Shown: positions 1-7,337 of the stretch, one piece after another | How positions within the stretch are numbered: the stretch's first letter is position 1 | Layout: each line of letters opens with the position of its first letter | Source of the DNA: Acidobacteriota bacterium | GTDB lineage: Bacteria; Acidobacteriota; Thermoanaerobaculia; Multivoradales; Multivoraceae | Direction of reading: 5' to 3' | DNA length: 38,250 nucleotides | NCBI GenBank assembly: GCA_026708285.1 | Contig: JAPOVF010000311.1 | Coordinates: 1-38,250, forward strand | The notes under the pieces: generated by a model | What the model saw: the letters and a program-made list of their open reading frames with translations, nothing else | What the model was told of the DNA's origin: nothing | The model's database searches: none | Position numbers and translations under genes: made by a program

Positions 1-35
1 ACGAACGCCAGTTGCTCAGGAGGAGTTCCGATCCG

Positions 36-1454
36 TTAGTCGGCCTGCAGTTCCCTGCCGATCTCCAGCACGCGGTCCAGGACCTGCATGACGTCGTCCT
101 CGGTGGTGCGGGTGTTCAGCACGCAGAACCGCAGTGAGAACCGGTCGCCGAGCCGTGTGGAGGCGATCATCGCGAATCCGGACTGGACGATGCGGTCCTG
201 GATCTGGCGGTTCAGTTCGTCGAGGCTCTCTTCCGAAACGGGTGGCTCCGTGGCAAGGCCCCGGTAGCGAAAGCAGACCACGCCCAGGCTCGGCGGCGCC
301 AGAAGTTCGAGTTCGTCTTCGCGTGCGATCCGATCCGCCGCCTTCGCGGCGATGCACATAGCCGCGGTGATGGCTTGCCGGTGCGCGGCCAGGCCGTAGC
401 GCTGGACCGACAGCCAGACGCGCAGGGCGCGAAACGCGCGGGTGAGTTGCAGCCCGCGGTTGCAGAAGTTCACCTGCTGGCTGCCGAGATCGGTGTCCTG
501 CATGTAGTCGGGCAGGATGCGGAAGGCGGATTCCAGGCGGGTGACGTCGCGGGCCATGAGGCAGCCTGTCTCGTAGGGCTGCATGAGCCACTTGTGCGGG
601 TCGAGCGTCACGCTGTCGGCGAGTTCGAGGCCCTGGAGCAGAGGTCGGGCTTCGGGATCGAGGACGGCGAAGCCGCCGTACGCAGCGTCGATGTGGTTCC
701 AGAGCCCCTCCGCCCGAGCGATCTCCGCCAGCTCCACCAGGGGATCGATGGCGCCGGTGTTCGTCGTGCCGGCGTTCGCCACGAGGCAGAACGGTTCCAG
801 GCCCGCCTCGCGGTCACGATGCACGGCTTCCAGGAGGGTCGCCGGAACGATCCGGAACTCCTCGTCGGTGGCCAGGACCCGTATCCGGGCCGGGTCGACT
901 CCGGCTATCCGCGCGGCGCGCCCCACCGAGCCGTGGGCCTGGTCGGAGACGTAGACCACTCCGCGCCGCGGGTTGCCGGCTGCCTCGCGCGCCGCGACGA
1001 CGGCCAGCAGATTGGCGGCCGATCCGCCGCTCGTGAACAGGCCGCCGGCTCCTTCCGGGTAGCCCAGCCAATCGCGGAACCAGTCGGTGACCGTGAGCTC
1101 GATCTGGGAGGGTCCCGCGGACGCCAGCCAGGTCCCCTGGAAGACGTTGTACCCGCTGATCAGGAAGCTGGCGAGCACCGAGGCCCATGAGGGGCTGGCA
1201 GGCACGAAGGCGAGAAAGCGCGGGTGGTCGATCCGCGCCGCGAGCGGCATCACGTCGCGAACCACGGTCTCGAGCAGCGGGTCGAGATCCCGCCCCTCCT
1301 CGGGAGGAGGTCCATCGAGCAGCGCCTCGGTCACATCCCGAGTCGCTGTCTGGAACGCCTTGTCGTCCCCCAGTTCGCTCAGGCGCTCGACGATGGCGTC
1401 GACCACCCGGTAGCCGGACCGGCGCATCTCCTCCGGATCTTCAAGAATCGACAT
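36..1454 (-). CDS. Group II PLP-dependent amino-acid decarboxylase
   Basis: This 472-residue protein has the fold signature of the aromatic-L-amino-acid/tyrosine/aspartate decarboxylase family, which removes the alpha-carboxyl group of an amino acid using pyridoxal phosphate in the cytoplasm. Visible family marks are an N-terminal GYRVVDAIVERL helix, the FLAFVPASPSWASVLA substrate-loop region, TSGGSAANL for phosphate binding, HIDAAYGG with the Asp that contacts the PLP nitrogen, and LDPHKW, whose Lys (about residue 288) would form the Schiff base. Length is normal for the family. The start is ATG at 1454. The gene is divergent from the membrane genes at 1574-4305, so a shared control region is possible. 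Substrate cannot be read from sequence; Trp/Phe/Tyr, DOPA, Asp or Glu are all family options. There is no signal peptide. Confidence 0.93.
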   Translation of the reverse strand: MSILEDPEEMRRSGYRVVDAIVERLSELGDDKAFQTATRDVTEALLDGPPPEEGRDLDPLLETVVRDVMPLAARIDHPRFLAFVPASPSWASVLASFLISGYNVFQGTWLASAGPSQIELTVTDWFRDWLGYPEGAGGLFTSGGSAANLLAVVAAREAAGNPRRGVVYVSDQAHGSVGRAARIAGVDPARIRVLATDEEFRIVPATLLEAVHRDREAGLEPFCLVANAGTTNTGAIDPLVELAEIARAEGLWNHIDAAYGGFAVLDPEARPLLQGLELADSVTLDPHKWLMQPYETGCLMARDVTRLESAFRILPDYMQDTDLGSQQVNFCNRGLQLTRAFRALRVWLSVQRYGLAAHRQAITAAMCIAAKAADRIAREDELELLAPPSLGVVCFRYRGLATEPPVSEESLDELNRQIQDRIVQSGFAMIASTRLGDRFSLRFCVLNTRTTEDDVMQVLDRVLEIGRELQAD

Positions 1455-1573
1455 GTCGAGTCAGACCTTCCTGGCCGCCCTGGTCCTGGACCGACGCGCA
1501 GAGCGGCAGCTATCGTACAGCCCTGACAAGCGCCGCTCTCAGCCTCCGCGCAAGGAGACCGACTCTTCTCCTG

Positions 1574-2149
1574 GTGTTCGGTCTCTCGATGTTCTCCTCC
1601 CTCGTCTACGAGGTGGCCTGGTCGCGCTCGCTGTCGCTCGTGTTCGGGACGACGATCTACGCCTTCACGGCGGTTCTCACGGCGTTCATGGCGGGTCTGG
1701 CCCTCGGGGCGTACCGCTTCGGAAGGATCGCCGATCAGACGAAGAAACCCGTCCTGCTCTTCGCGAAGCTCGAGTTCGCCCTTGGCGCCTGCGGCGTTCT
1801 TCTCATACCTCTCTTCGAGCTCACCTACGGAGTCCGGTTGGCCCTGTTCAGCCAGCTCCAGGGTTCTTCCGCGATGTTGTTCATCATGTTCGGCATCGTC
1901 TTCCTTCTTCTCATCGTGCCGACGGGAATCATGGGTGCCACGTTCCCGCTGATGACGAAGATCTACTCCAGGAACTTCGACCGCGACATCTCGGACGTGT
2001 ACGCGGTGGACACGATCTGCGCTGGCGCCGGCGCCATGGTGGGAGGCTTCCTCTTCCTGCCGTACCTTGGCCTCTCCCAGACGATCGTGCTGGCCGCCGC
2101 GCTCAACCTGCTGGCCGGCTTCGTTCTCTACCGGGGGCGGGAACGATGA
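1574..2149 (+). CDS. Free-standing six-TM half of a membrane spermidine-synthase-like protein
   Basis: About 191 residues, almost all hydrophobic, with roughly six predicted membrane spans. It carries the family signature SLVYEVAWSRSLSL, then TAVLTAFMAGLALGAYRFG and PTGIMGATFPLMTK. It aligns along its whole length with the N-terminal membrane half of the next gene (FAALVYEVMFTKGLIL, LTAFLTGMGFGS, PTLLMGMTFPVVSR), so it is a paralogous repeat without the methyltransferase domain. Its stop overlaps the next start as ATGA (2146-2149), which implies translational coupling and perhaps a heteromeric pair. The start is uncertain. AAGGAG at 1552-1557 is well spaced only from a rare codon near 1565; GTG at 1574 is used here, and ATG 1589 would cut into the first helix. 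The ORF track reads it from 1187 because the frame stays open into antisense of the decarboxylase. Function is unknown. Confidence 0.72.
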   Translation: MFGLSMFSSLVYEVAWSRSLSLVFGTTIYAFTAVLTAFMAGLALGAYRFGRIADQTKKPVLLFAKLEFALGACGVLLIPLFELTYGVRLALFSQLQGSSAMLFIMFGIVFLLLIVPTGIMGATFPLMTKIYSRNFDRDISDVYAVDTICAGAGAMVGGFLFLPYLGLSQTIVLAAALNLLAGFVLYRGRER

Positions 2150-4305
2150 AGCCGAGGGCCCTTCTCCTGAGTGCCTTCTTCTTCTCGGGCTTTGCCGCAC
2201 TCGTGTACGAAGTCATGTTCACGAAGGGGTTGATTCTCTTCGTCGGCGGCACGGTCTACGCGTACAGCCTGATCCTGACCGCCTTTCTCACGGGCATGGG
2301 CTTCGGCAGCCTGTTGGCGAAACGATTCCGGAAGACGGATCTCGCCACGCTGTTCGCGTACGTTCAGCTCGGGATCGGCGCCTACGGGCTGCTCTTCGTC
2401 CCGATCCTGAATAACCTGGATATCGCGTACCTCGCGATCTACAACGTTTCGGGCGGCAGCTTCGGCGTCTTCCACTCGCTCCTGCTCCTCCTCGCGTACC
2501 TGGTCCTCCTGGTGCCGACCCTGCTCATGGGGATGACCTTTCCGGTCGTGAGCCGGTTGATCACCCGGGCCACGAACATCGGGACGGATGTCGGGAAGCT
2601 GTTCTGCGTGAATACGCTGGGCGGGGTTGCCGGCGCATTCGTGGGAGGTTTCGTTCTGCTGCCGGTGATCGGCCTGGAACGAGCGATCCTCGTGGCCGTC
2701 GCGCTCAACCTCCTCATCTCGGCCGTTGTTTTCGTCTCGGCCGGTAAGGGCGGCAGGGTCGCCTACGGCGGCGCCTTCGCCGTCGTGGCTCTTCTTGCGG
2801 CGTCCCTGTCCGGCGCGAAAGTCGATCCCTACCGCTTTGGTGTCTACCACCAGCACGGGAGGTTCGAGACCGCGAGCGAGTACCGGCAGGCTCTCGCGCG
2901 TGAGAGAGGCGCCGCCGGAATCTCGTTCTCCGACTACGGGCTGTACGGCTCCGTGGTCGTGAAGGAAGAGGGTCCGGTGAAGGTGCTGATGATCGACGGA
3001 AAGGTCGATGCCGGAACGGGCCTGGATGTCCCGACTCAGCTCCTCCTGGGGTACATCCCCGGCCTCATGCACCCGGACCCGAAGGGCGTGGCGATCATCG
3101 GCCTCGGCAGCGGGATCACCCTGGCCGCGGTCGAGAGTCTCCCGGGGGTGGAGAGGATCGACGTGCTCGAGTTGAACCCGACGGTCGTCGAGGCGGCCGG
3201 TTACTTCGAGGTCGAGAACCGGAACGCTCTCGCCGATGAGCGAGTCGAACTCACCGTGGGCGACGCGAGGGACGTTCTCTCCACGACCGATCGGAGCTAC
3301 GACGTGATCATCTCCGAGCCTTCCAACCCGTGGATCGACGGCGAGGTTTTCCTCTTCACCAGGGAGTTCTACTCGGTCGTGGCCGAGCGCCTCAACGCGG
3401 GGGGACTGTTCCTGCAGTGGATCGGCGCCTACGACTTCAATCCGGAGGATCTGAAGGTCTCTCTCCGGACTCTGGAGACCACCTTTCCCCATGTCCAGGC
3501 ATGGGCCGATGCGCGAGGCGTCGATTTCTTCCTGCTGGCCTCGAAGGAGCCCATCGCCAGGGACTACGAGGGGATCGCTGCCGCGATGCGGGAACCGATC
3601 ATCCGTTCCGACTTCGAGGCGATCTCCACCCTGTCGAACCGGGCGCCGTTCGAAGGCCCGGACGTCTTCTTCTCGTTCTTCGTGGCGGACGACGAGGCTC
3701 TCGACTCCTACGCTTCGGGCGCGCCGGTCAACACGGACAACCGTCCGATCGTCGAATTCAGGACGGCGAGGAACAGGGTGGGGCGCACGACGAGCAGCCT
3801 GGGCGCCATCCTCGAGCACACGAGTGGCGGCGACGCCTCGACGAAGGTCTCACCTCCCGTGACCGCTCCCGTCTCGGGTGATGCCCTGTCTTTCCTGGGT
3901 CTTCGCGCGAGCATCGACATGCCCCTGGCGGAGGTCGAGTACGCCTACGAGTACACGACTCGCGGTGAGGATTCCGCGAGCCTTCGTCTGGCGCTCGAAC
4001 TGACGAAGCACGTCGTCTTCGGCGACGGAGAGCGGCTCCTAGTTGTCCGCGGACACCCGCGAGAAGCGGAGCCACCGGTCGAGGAGTTCGCGGCGATCGC
4101 GAGTTCCCTGGGATCGGCTGTTCTCGGCACGATCGAAATCGAGGGGCAGACCCGCTACCTGACCCGGGGCGAGACGATCTCGGCGATGCTCTGGCACTGC
4201 AACCGGCACCTGTATGTGACGTACTTCGAGCATCCGCCGGGAGCGTCGACGCCGTCGATGTTCGACACCCTGGCGGGTGTCGGTTGTGCTGCGACTAGAC
4301 CGTAG
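2146..4305 (+). CDS. Fused six-TM / spermidine-synthase-like protein
   Basis: This 719-residue protein starts at the ATG that overlaps the stop of the previous gene. Residues 1 to about 210 are a six-span membrane domain. From about residue 315 there is a Rossmann methyltransferase-like fold of the spermidine synthase superfamily: VAIIGLGSGITLAAVE for S-adenosyl binding, IDVLELNP for the acidic ribose contact, VGDARDVL, and DVIISEPSNPWIDGEVFL. True spermidine synthases have an Asp motif where this protein has SEPSNPW, a change common in the membrane-fused family, so polyamine synthesis should not be assumed. The last 170 residues after the fold (from about SGDALSFLGL) are not recognised. It probably acts at the inner membrane. 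The neighbouring decarboxylase could make an amine substrate, but this is speculation. It ends 12 bases from the convergent TonB receptor gene. Confidence 0.85.
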   Translation: MKPRALLLSAFFFSGFAALVYEVMFTKGLILFVGGTVYAYSLILTAFLTGMGFGSLLAKRFRKTDLATLFAYVQLGIGAYGLLFVPILNNLDIAYLAIYNVSGGSFGVFHSLLLLLAYLVLLVPTLLMGMTFPVVSRLITRATNIGTDVGKLFCVNTLGGVAGAFVGGFVLLPVIGLERAILVAVALNLLISAVVFVSAGKGGRVAYGGAFAVVALLAASLSGAKVDPYRFGVYHQHGRFETASEYRQALARERGAAGISFSDYGLYGSVVVKEEGPVKVLMIDGKVDAGTGLDVPTQLLLGYIPGLMHPDPKGVAIIGLGSGITLAAVESLPGVERIDVLELNPTVVEAAGYFEVENRNALADERVELTVGDARDVLSTTDRSYDVIISEPSNPWIDGEVFLFTREFYSVVAERLNAGGLFLQWIGAYDFNPEDLKVSLRTLETTFPHVQAWADARGVDFFLLASKEPIARDYEGIAAAMREPIIRSDFEAISTLSNRAPFEGPDVFFSFFVADDEALDSYASGAPVNTDNRPIVEFRTARNRVGRTTSSLGAILEHTSGGDASTKVSPPVTAPVSGDALSFLGLRASIDMPLAEVEYAYEYTTRGEDSASLRLALELTKHVVFGDGERLLVVRGHPREAEPPVEEFAAIASSLGSAVLGTIEIEGQTRYLTRGETISAMLWHCNRHLYVTYFEHPPGASTPSMFDTLAGVGCAATRP

Positions 4306-4317
4306 ACTCGGCTGCTT

Positions 4318-7107
4318 CTAGAAGCTGAAGGCGACGTTGAAGCGGTACTCGGACGGCCTCTGGTAGGCGATGTCGCCGCCGCCCCTCCCGGTGGGCAGGC
4401 CCGACACCGGGTTCACGAACAACTGGGCGTCCCCGTTGAGCGCGTTGGCGAGTTCCGCGCCGACCTTGATCTCGTACTTGCCGGCGATCGGCGGGAAGAT
4501 CCAACTGGCATTGAGGTTCAGCTCCGTCGCGGTGTCAAGCTGCTTGGAACCCTGGGGATCGAGGAACTCGATCACTCGTTCCCTTTGGCCGGACACCGGG
4601 TGGGAAACGAAGACGTACCGCTGAGACTCCCAGAGCCGGCCGGTTCGGAAGCGGTAGTGGGCGCCCGTGGTCAGCGTGTGCTTGCCGATCGGCCAGCGCT
4701 TGGCAGCGAGCACGTTGAAGATCTCCGGAAACTCCGAGTTGTTGGCGATCGGGAGGTTCCCTTTGTTGCGGGTGTTCACATCGCTGCTGCCGTCGGCCCC
4801 AAGGCCGCCGATGGCCTGAATGTAGTTTCCGGCAGCCTCGGTGCCCTTCGCATCACCTGCGTAGAAGTTGGCGCGCAGGGTCCAGTTATTCCGGAAGTTG
4901 CGGTTGAGTTCGAGGATGAACCCGTCGTGCTCGCGCGTCAGGGGCAGGCGCGACGGCACTCCGTGCAGGGAGGACAGCCGGTTGACCTCGGCCTGGGTCC
5001 AGTTTGCCAATGCGAAGACCCGCCTTCCGTTCTCGTCGAACTGGATGGTCGTGGCCCAGATGTTGTCGTTCTCGCTCACGTTGTAGCTGGCCTTTGCGAC
5101 CCAGTTGCGGTGGAACTGCCAGTCGACGCCGAGGGTGTAGGCGTCGGAGTACTCGGGCTCCAGGTTCCTCGTTGCCTCCCTCCCGGCGCTGGCCACGATG
5201 CTGCTGTTCAGGATGTCGTAGGCCTGGGTCACGGGATTCCAGTTGAAGACCTGGCGGGTGTTCGTGCCGTTGGAGCCCTGGTCGAAGTTCTGGGTCAGTG
5301 ACATGTTGAAGAGATTGAGGTAGCGCCCGGCGGTACCGCGGATCAGGAGCCTGCCGTCGGCGTTCACGTCGTAGACCACGCTCAATCTGGGCGCCAGTTC
5401 GTCGTAGTCGTTGACCTGTTGCCCGATGTTGTTGTCCATCGACTGACCCTCGAGCCGCAGTCCCGCGGTGACGACCCACTTGTCGCCGATGTCGATGCGG
5501 TCCTGGACGAAGAGGGTGTTCAGCTCGCTCTCGCGCTCGAATATGCCTCCGTCCGGTGGCGCGTAGACCGTGACGAACTCCGGAGTCGCGAAGCCGCCCG
5601 GCAGGCTGTAGCCGAAGCCGCGGCCGCTGTACTCCTTCTCAGGCCAGTTCCGGGTGTCGAGGCCCATGACGTGGCGCTCGGCGCCGATTCTGAGCTCGTG
5701 GTTGTCACCCGCGAAGATCGTCGCGTAGGCGTTGATCTGCTGGCGGGGGCCGTTCGTGTAGCGGCCGGAGGTACCGCCGACGAGGCAGCCATTGAAGAAG
5801 AGCCGGGTGCTGAGGTCGTAGTAGCGGAAGTTGTTGTTGTCCGGCGTGTCCTGGTGTCCGCCGCCGAAGTCCGTCTTCTTGTGGAGGCAGTTGTCGGTGC
5901 GGATGTCCTCACTGTCGGCAATCTTGAACTCCGTGAAGACCTTCGGAGTGGCGCCCCAGTTCCACGACGCCGTGTTCAACTCGGCGGTCTCCCCCCGGCC
6001 GAAGAGGTTGAACAGGTCGCCTGTTCGGTTGCCCCCGCCCTCGCGGTAGCCCGGCGTGCGCACATAGGTCGCGGCGAGCTGATGGTCGTCACCGGGTTGG
6101 AAGTTGATCTTGGCGACCGTCGACTCTCCCTTGAAACTCCAGTCGAAGACAGGATCGGCGATGACGTCCGGGTTCGAGTTCGCACTGGCGCCCCGGATCC
6201 TGTTGTCGTACAGCTCTGCGTGGGCCGCGAAGAACCAGGCACGATCGCGGTAGATCGGGCCGCCCAGAGACATCTCGTAGTTGTTGATGAGCTTGTCGGG
6301 GCCCTCAAGATCGGGGTAGTCGCGGAATTCGCCGACCCAGGCCTGGTTCTGGGCGACGTAGTAGATGTCGCCATGGAGCACATTCGTGCCGGACTTGACG
6401 ACCGTGTTGATCGTTGACGTTTGGGTGCGCCCGTACTCGGCGCCGCGCCCCTGGGTGTGGACCTCCGTCGCGGCAACCTGCGTGGTTGCCATCCTGAACT
6501 TGAACACCCCGTAGTTGCTCGTGACCTGGCTGACATCGACGCCGTCGATGTTCACCGTGCCTCCGTCTCGAGGGCCGCCCATGAAGCTGTTGAGCACATC
6601 CATTTGCTTGGAGCCCGAGTTGGCCGGCAGTACCGCCAGGCTGTTGACGTAGTAACGCGAGATGAACGTCGTCAACTCAGCGGTTTCCGCGTCGATCCTC
6701 GCCGTCGCCCCGGGCTCGTACTTGTTGATCATGGGCGCTTCGGCGACGACCTGGATCTCCTCGGCCTCGCCGCCCCGCAGGGTGAGGTCGACGGCGCGGC
6801 GCGCACCGGGATCGAGAGTGACCGCGACTTCGTCGCTCGAACCAAGTCCTTCCAGCTCGGCGCTGAGGGTGAAGGCGCCGTCGAGCAGCAGACTGAAGCG
6901 GAACTCCCCGGCCGCGTCGCTGATCGCGTCCCTGGTGTTCTGCTGTCCGGCGAGCGTCACACTGGCGCCCGGAAGCGGATCTCCCTGGGCGTCGAGCACA
7001 CGGCCTTCGATGATTCCGGTGCCCGGGCCGTCGGCCCATAGCGGCAGGGCCGCGCAGGCGACGACGGAGAGCATCCAGATGCTGCGCTTGAGGGCGGCGA
7101 TCGTCAT
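4318..7107 (-). CDS. TonB-dependent receptor with carboxypeptidase-regulatory-like domain (Oar-like)
   Basis: A 929-residue outer-membrane receptor. The start is ATG 7107 rather than the track's 7164, because GGAGGTGGAG lies directly upstream and the protein then begins with a clean signal peptide (MTIAALKRSIWMLSVVACAALPLWA). Residues of about 30-110 form a carboxypeptidase-regulatory-like beta domain (IIEGRVLDAQGDPLPGASV). A plug follows (VNIDGVDVSQVTSNYG, with EYGRTQTSTINTVVKSG), then a long beta barrel ending in the terminal aromatic pattern FNVAFSF. Such Oar/SusC-like receptors take up large or hydrophobic molecules using TonB energy. No SusD-like lipoprotein is present nearby. It is divergent from the PQQ dehydrogenase at 7338, which suggests that the imported substrate is what the PQQ enzymes oxidise (inference). 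Substrate is not readable. Confidence 0.92.
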   Translation of the reverse strand: MTIAALKRSIWMLSVVACAALPLWADGPGTGIIEGRVLDAQGDPLPGASVTLAGQQNTRDAISDAAGEFRFSLLLDGAFTLSAELEGLGSSDEVAVTLDPGARRAVDLTLRGGEAEEIQVVAEAPMINKYEPGATARIDAETAELTTFISRYYVNSLAVLPANSGSKQMDVLNSFMGGPRDGGTVNIDGVDVSQVTSNYGVFKFRMATTQVAATEVHTQGRGAEYGRTQTSTINTVVKSGTNVLHGDIYYVAQNQAWVGEFRDYPDLEGPDKLINNYEMSLGGPIYRDRAWFFAAHAELYDNRIRGASANSNPDVIADPVFDWSFKGESTVAKINFQPGDDHQLAATYVRTPGYREGGGNRTGDLFNLFGRGETAELNTASWNWGATPKVFTEFKIADSEDIRTDNCLHKKTDFGGGHQDTPDNNNFRYYDLSTRLFFNGCLVGGTSGRYTNGPRQQINAYATIFAGDNHELRIGAERHVMGLDTRNWPEKEYSGRGFGYSLPGGFATPEFVTVYAPPDGGIFERESELNTLFVQDRIDIGDKWVVTAGLRLEGQSMDNNIGQQVNDYDELAPRLSVVYDVNADGRLLIRGTAGRYLNLFNMSLTQNFDQGSNGTNTRQVFNWNPVTQAYDILNSSIVASAGREATRNLEPEYSDAYTLGVDWQFHRNWVAKASYNVSENDNIWATTIQFDENGRRVFALANWTQAEVNRLSSLHGVPSRLPLTREHDGFILELNRNFRNNWTLRANFYAGDAKGTEAAGNYIQAIGGLGADGSSDVNTRNKGNLPIANNSEFPEIFNVLAAKRWPIGKHTLTTGAHYRFRTGRLWESQRYVFVSHPVSGQRERVIEFLDPQGSKQLDTATELNLNASWIFPPIAGKYEIKVGAELANALNGDAQLFVNPVSGLPTGRGGGDIAYQRPSEYRFNVAFSF

Positions 7108-7245
7108 AGCTCCACCTCCATGAGTGTCCGACCCGGAGATGGCAAGGGGCCTGGCCCTCTTCAACGGCCGGCTCTGCCCTCGTCTTCGACATCACCTTGC
7201 GCGATGATGCTCGTTGGGCAACCGGCCGTCACTCCTCGGGGCGGC

Positions 7246-7260
7246 TCCAACGTGGTTGGA
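7246..7260. promoter_or_regulatory. Perfect dyad TCCAAC-GTG-GTTGGA, candidate operator
   Basis: Six-base arms around a three-base centre, in the 230-bp divergent region between the TonB receptor (start 7107) and the PQQ dehydrogenase (start 7338). A short, near-contiguous palindrome of this type is typical of a dimeric repressor site. No matching regulator gene is adjacent. The rest of the interval holds no ORF or RNA that I can recognise. Confidence 0.35.
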
Positions 7261-7264
7261 ATGT

Positions 7265-7285
7265 TCTTCCGACTGTAGCGGAAGA
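7265..7285. promoter_or_regulatory. Dyad TCTTCCG-N7-CGGAAGA, candidate operator or hairpin
   Basis: Perfect seven-base arms with a seven-base spacer (ACTGTAG), four bases after the previous dyad. It lies between divergent genes, so a transcription terminator is unlikely. Either a regulator site or a 5' leader hairpin of the PQQ transcript is possible. Confidence 0.35.
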
Positions 7286-7337
7286 GCCGTGTCGCGTCTA
7301 CTGCCATTCTTGACACCCCCATCGTAGGGCGGGCAAG

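Noticed and set aside
1453-2145. N-terminal 231 residues of the 950-aa ORF at 1453-4305
   Set aside because: They are the wrong frame of the six-span gene at 1574-2149; the sequence is Arg/Pro-rich with no membrane pattern, while the other frame has strong family motifs. The gene starts at 2146.
4314-4325. 12-bp palindrome GCTTCTAGAAGC at the TonB receptor stop
   Set aside because: It has no loop and no U-tract, so it is a poor terminator; short palindromes of this size occur by chance.
7310-7315. TTGACA as a -35 box for the PQQ operon
   Set aside because: A 17-bp spacer would put the -10 at the start codon and no TATAAT-like sequence is present.
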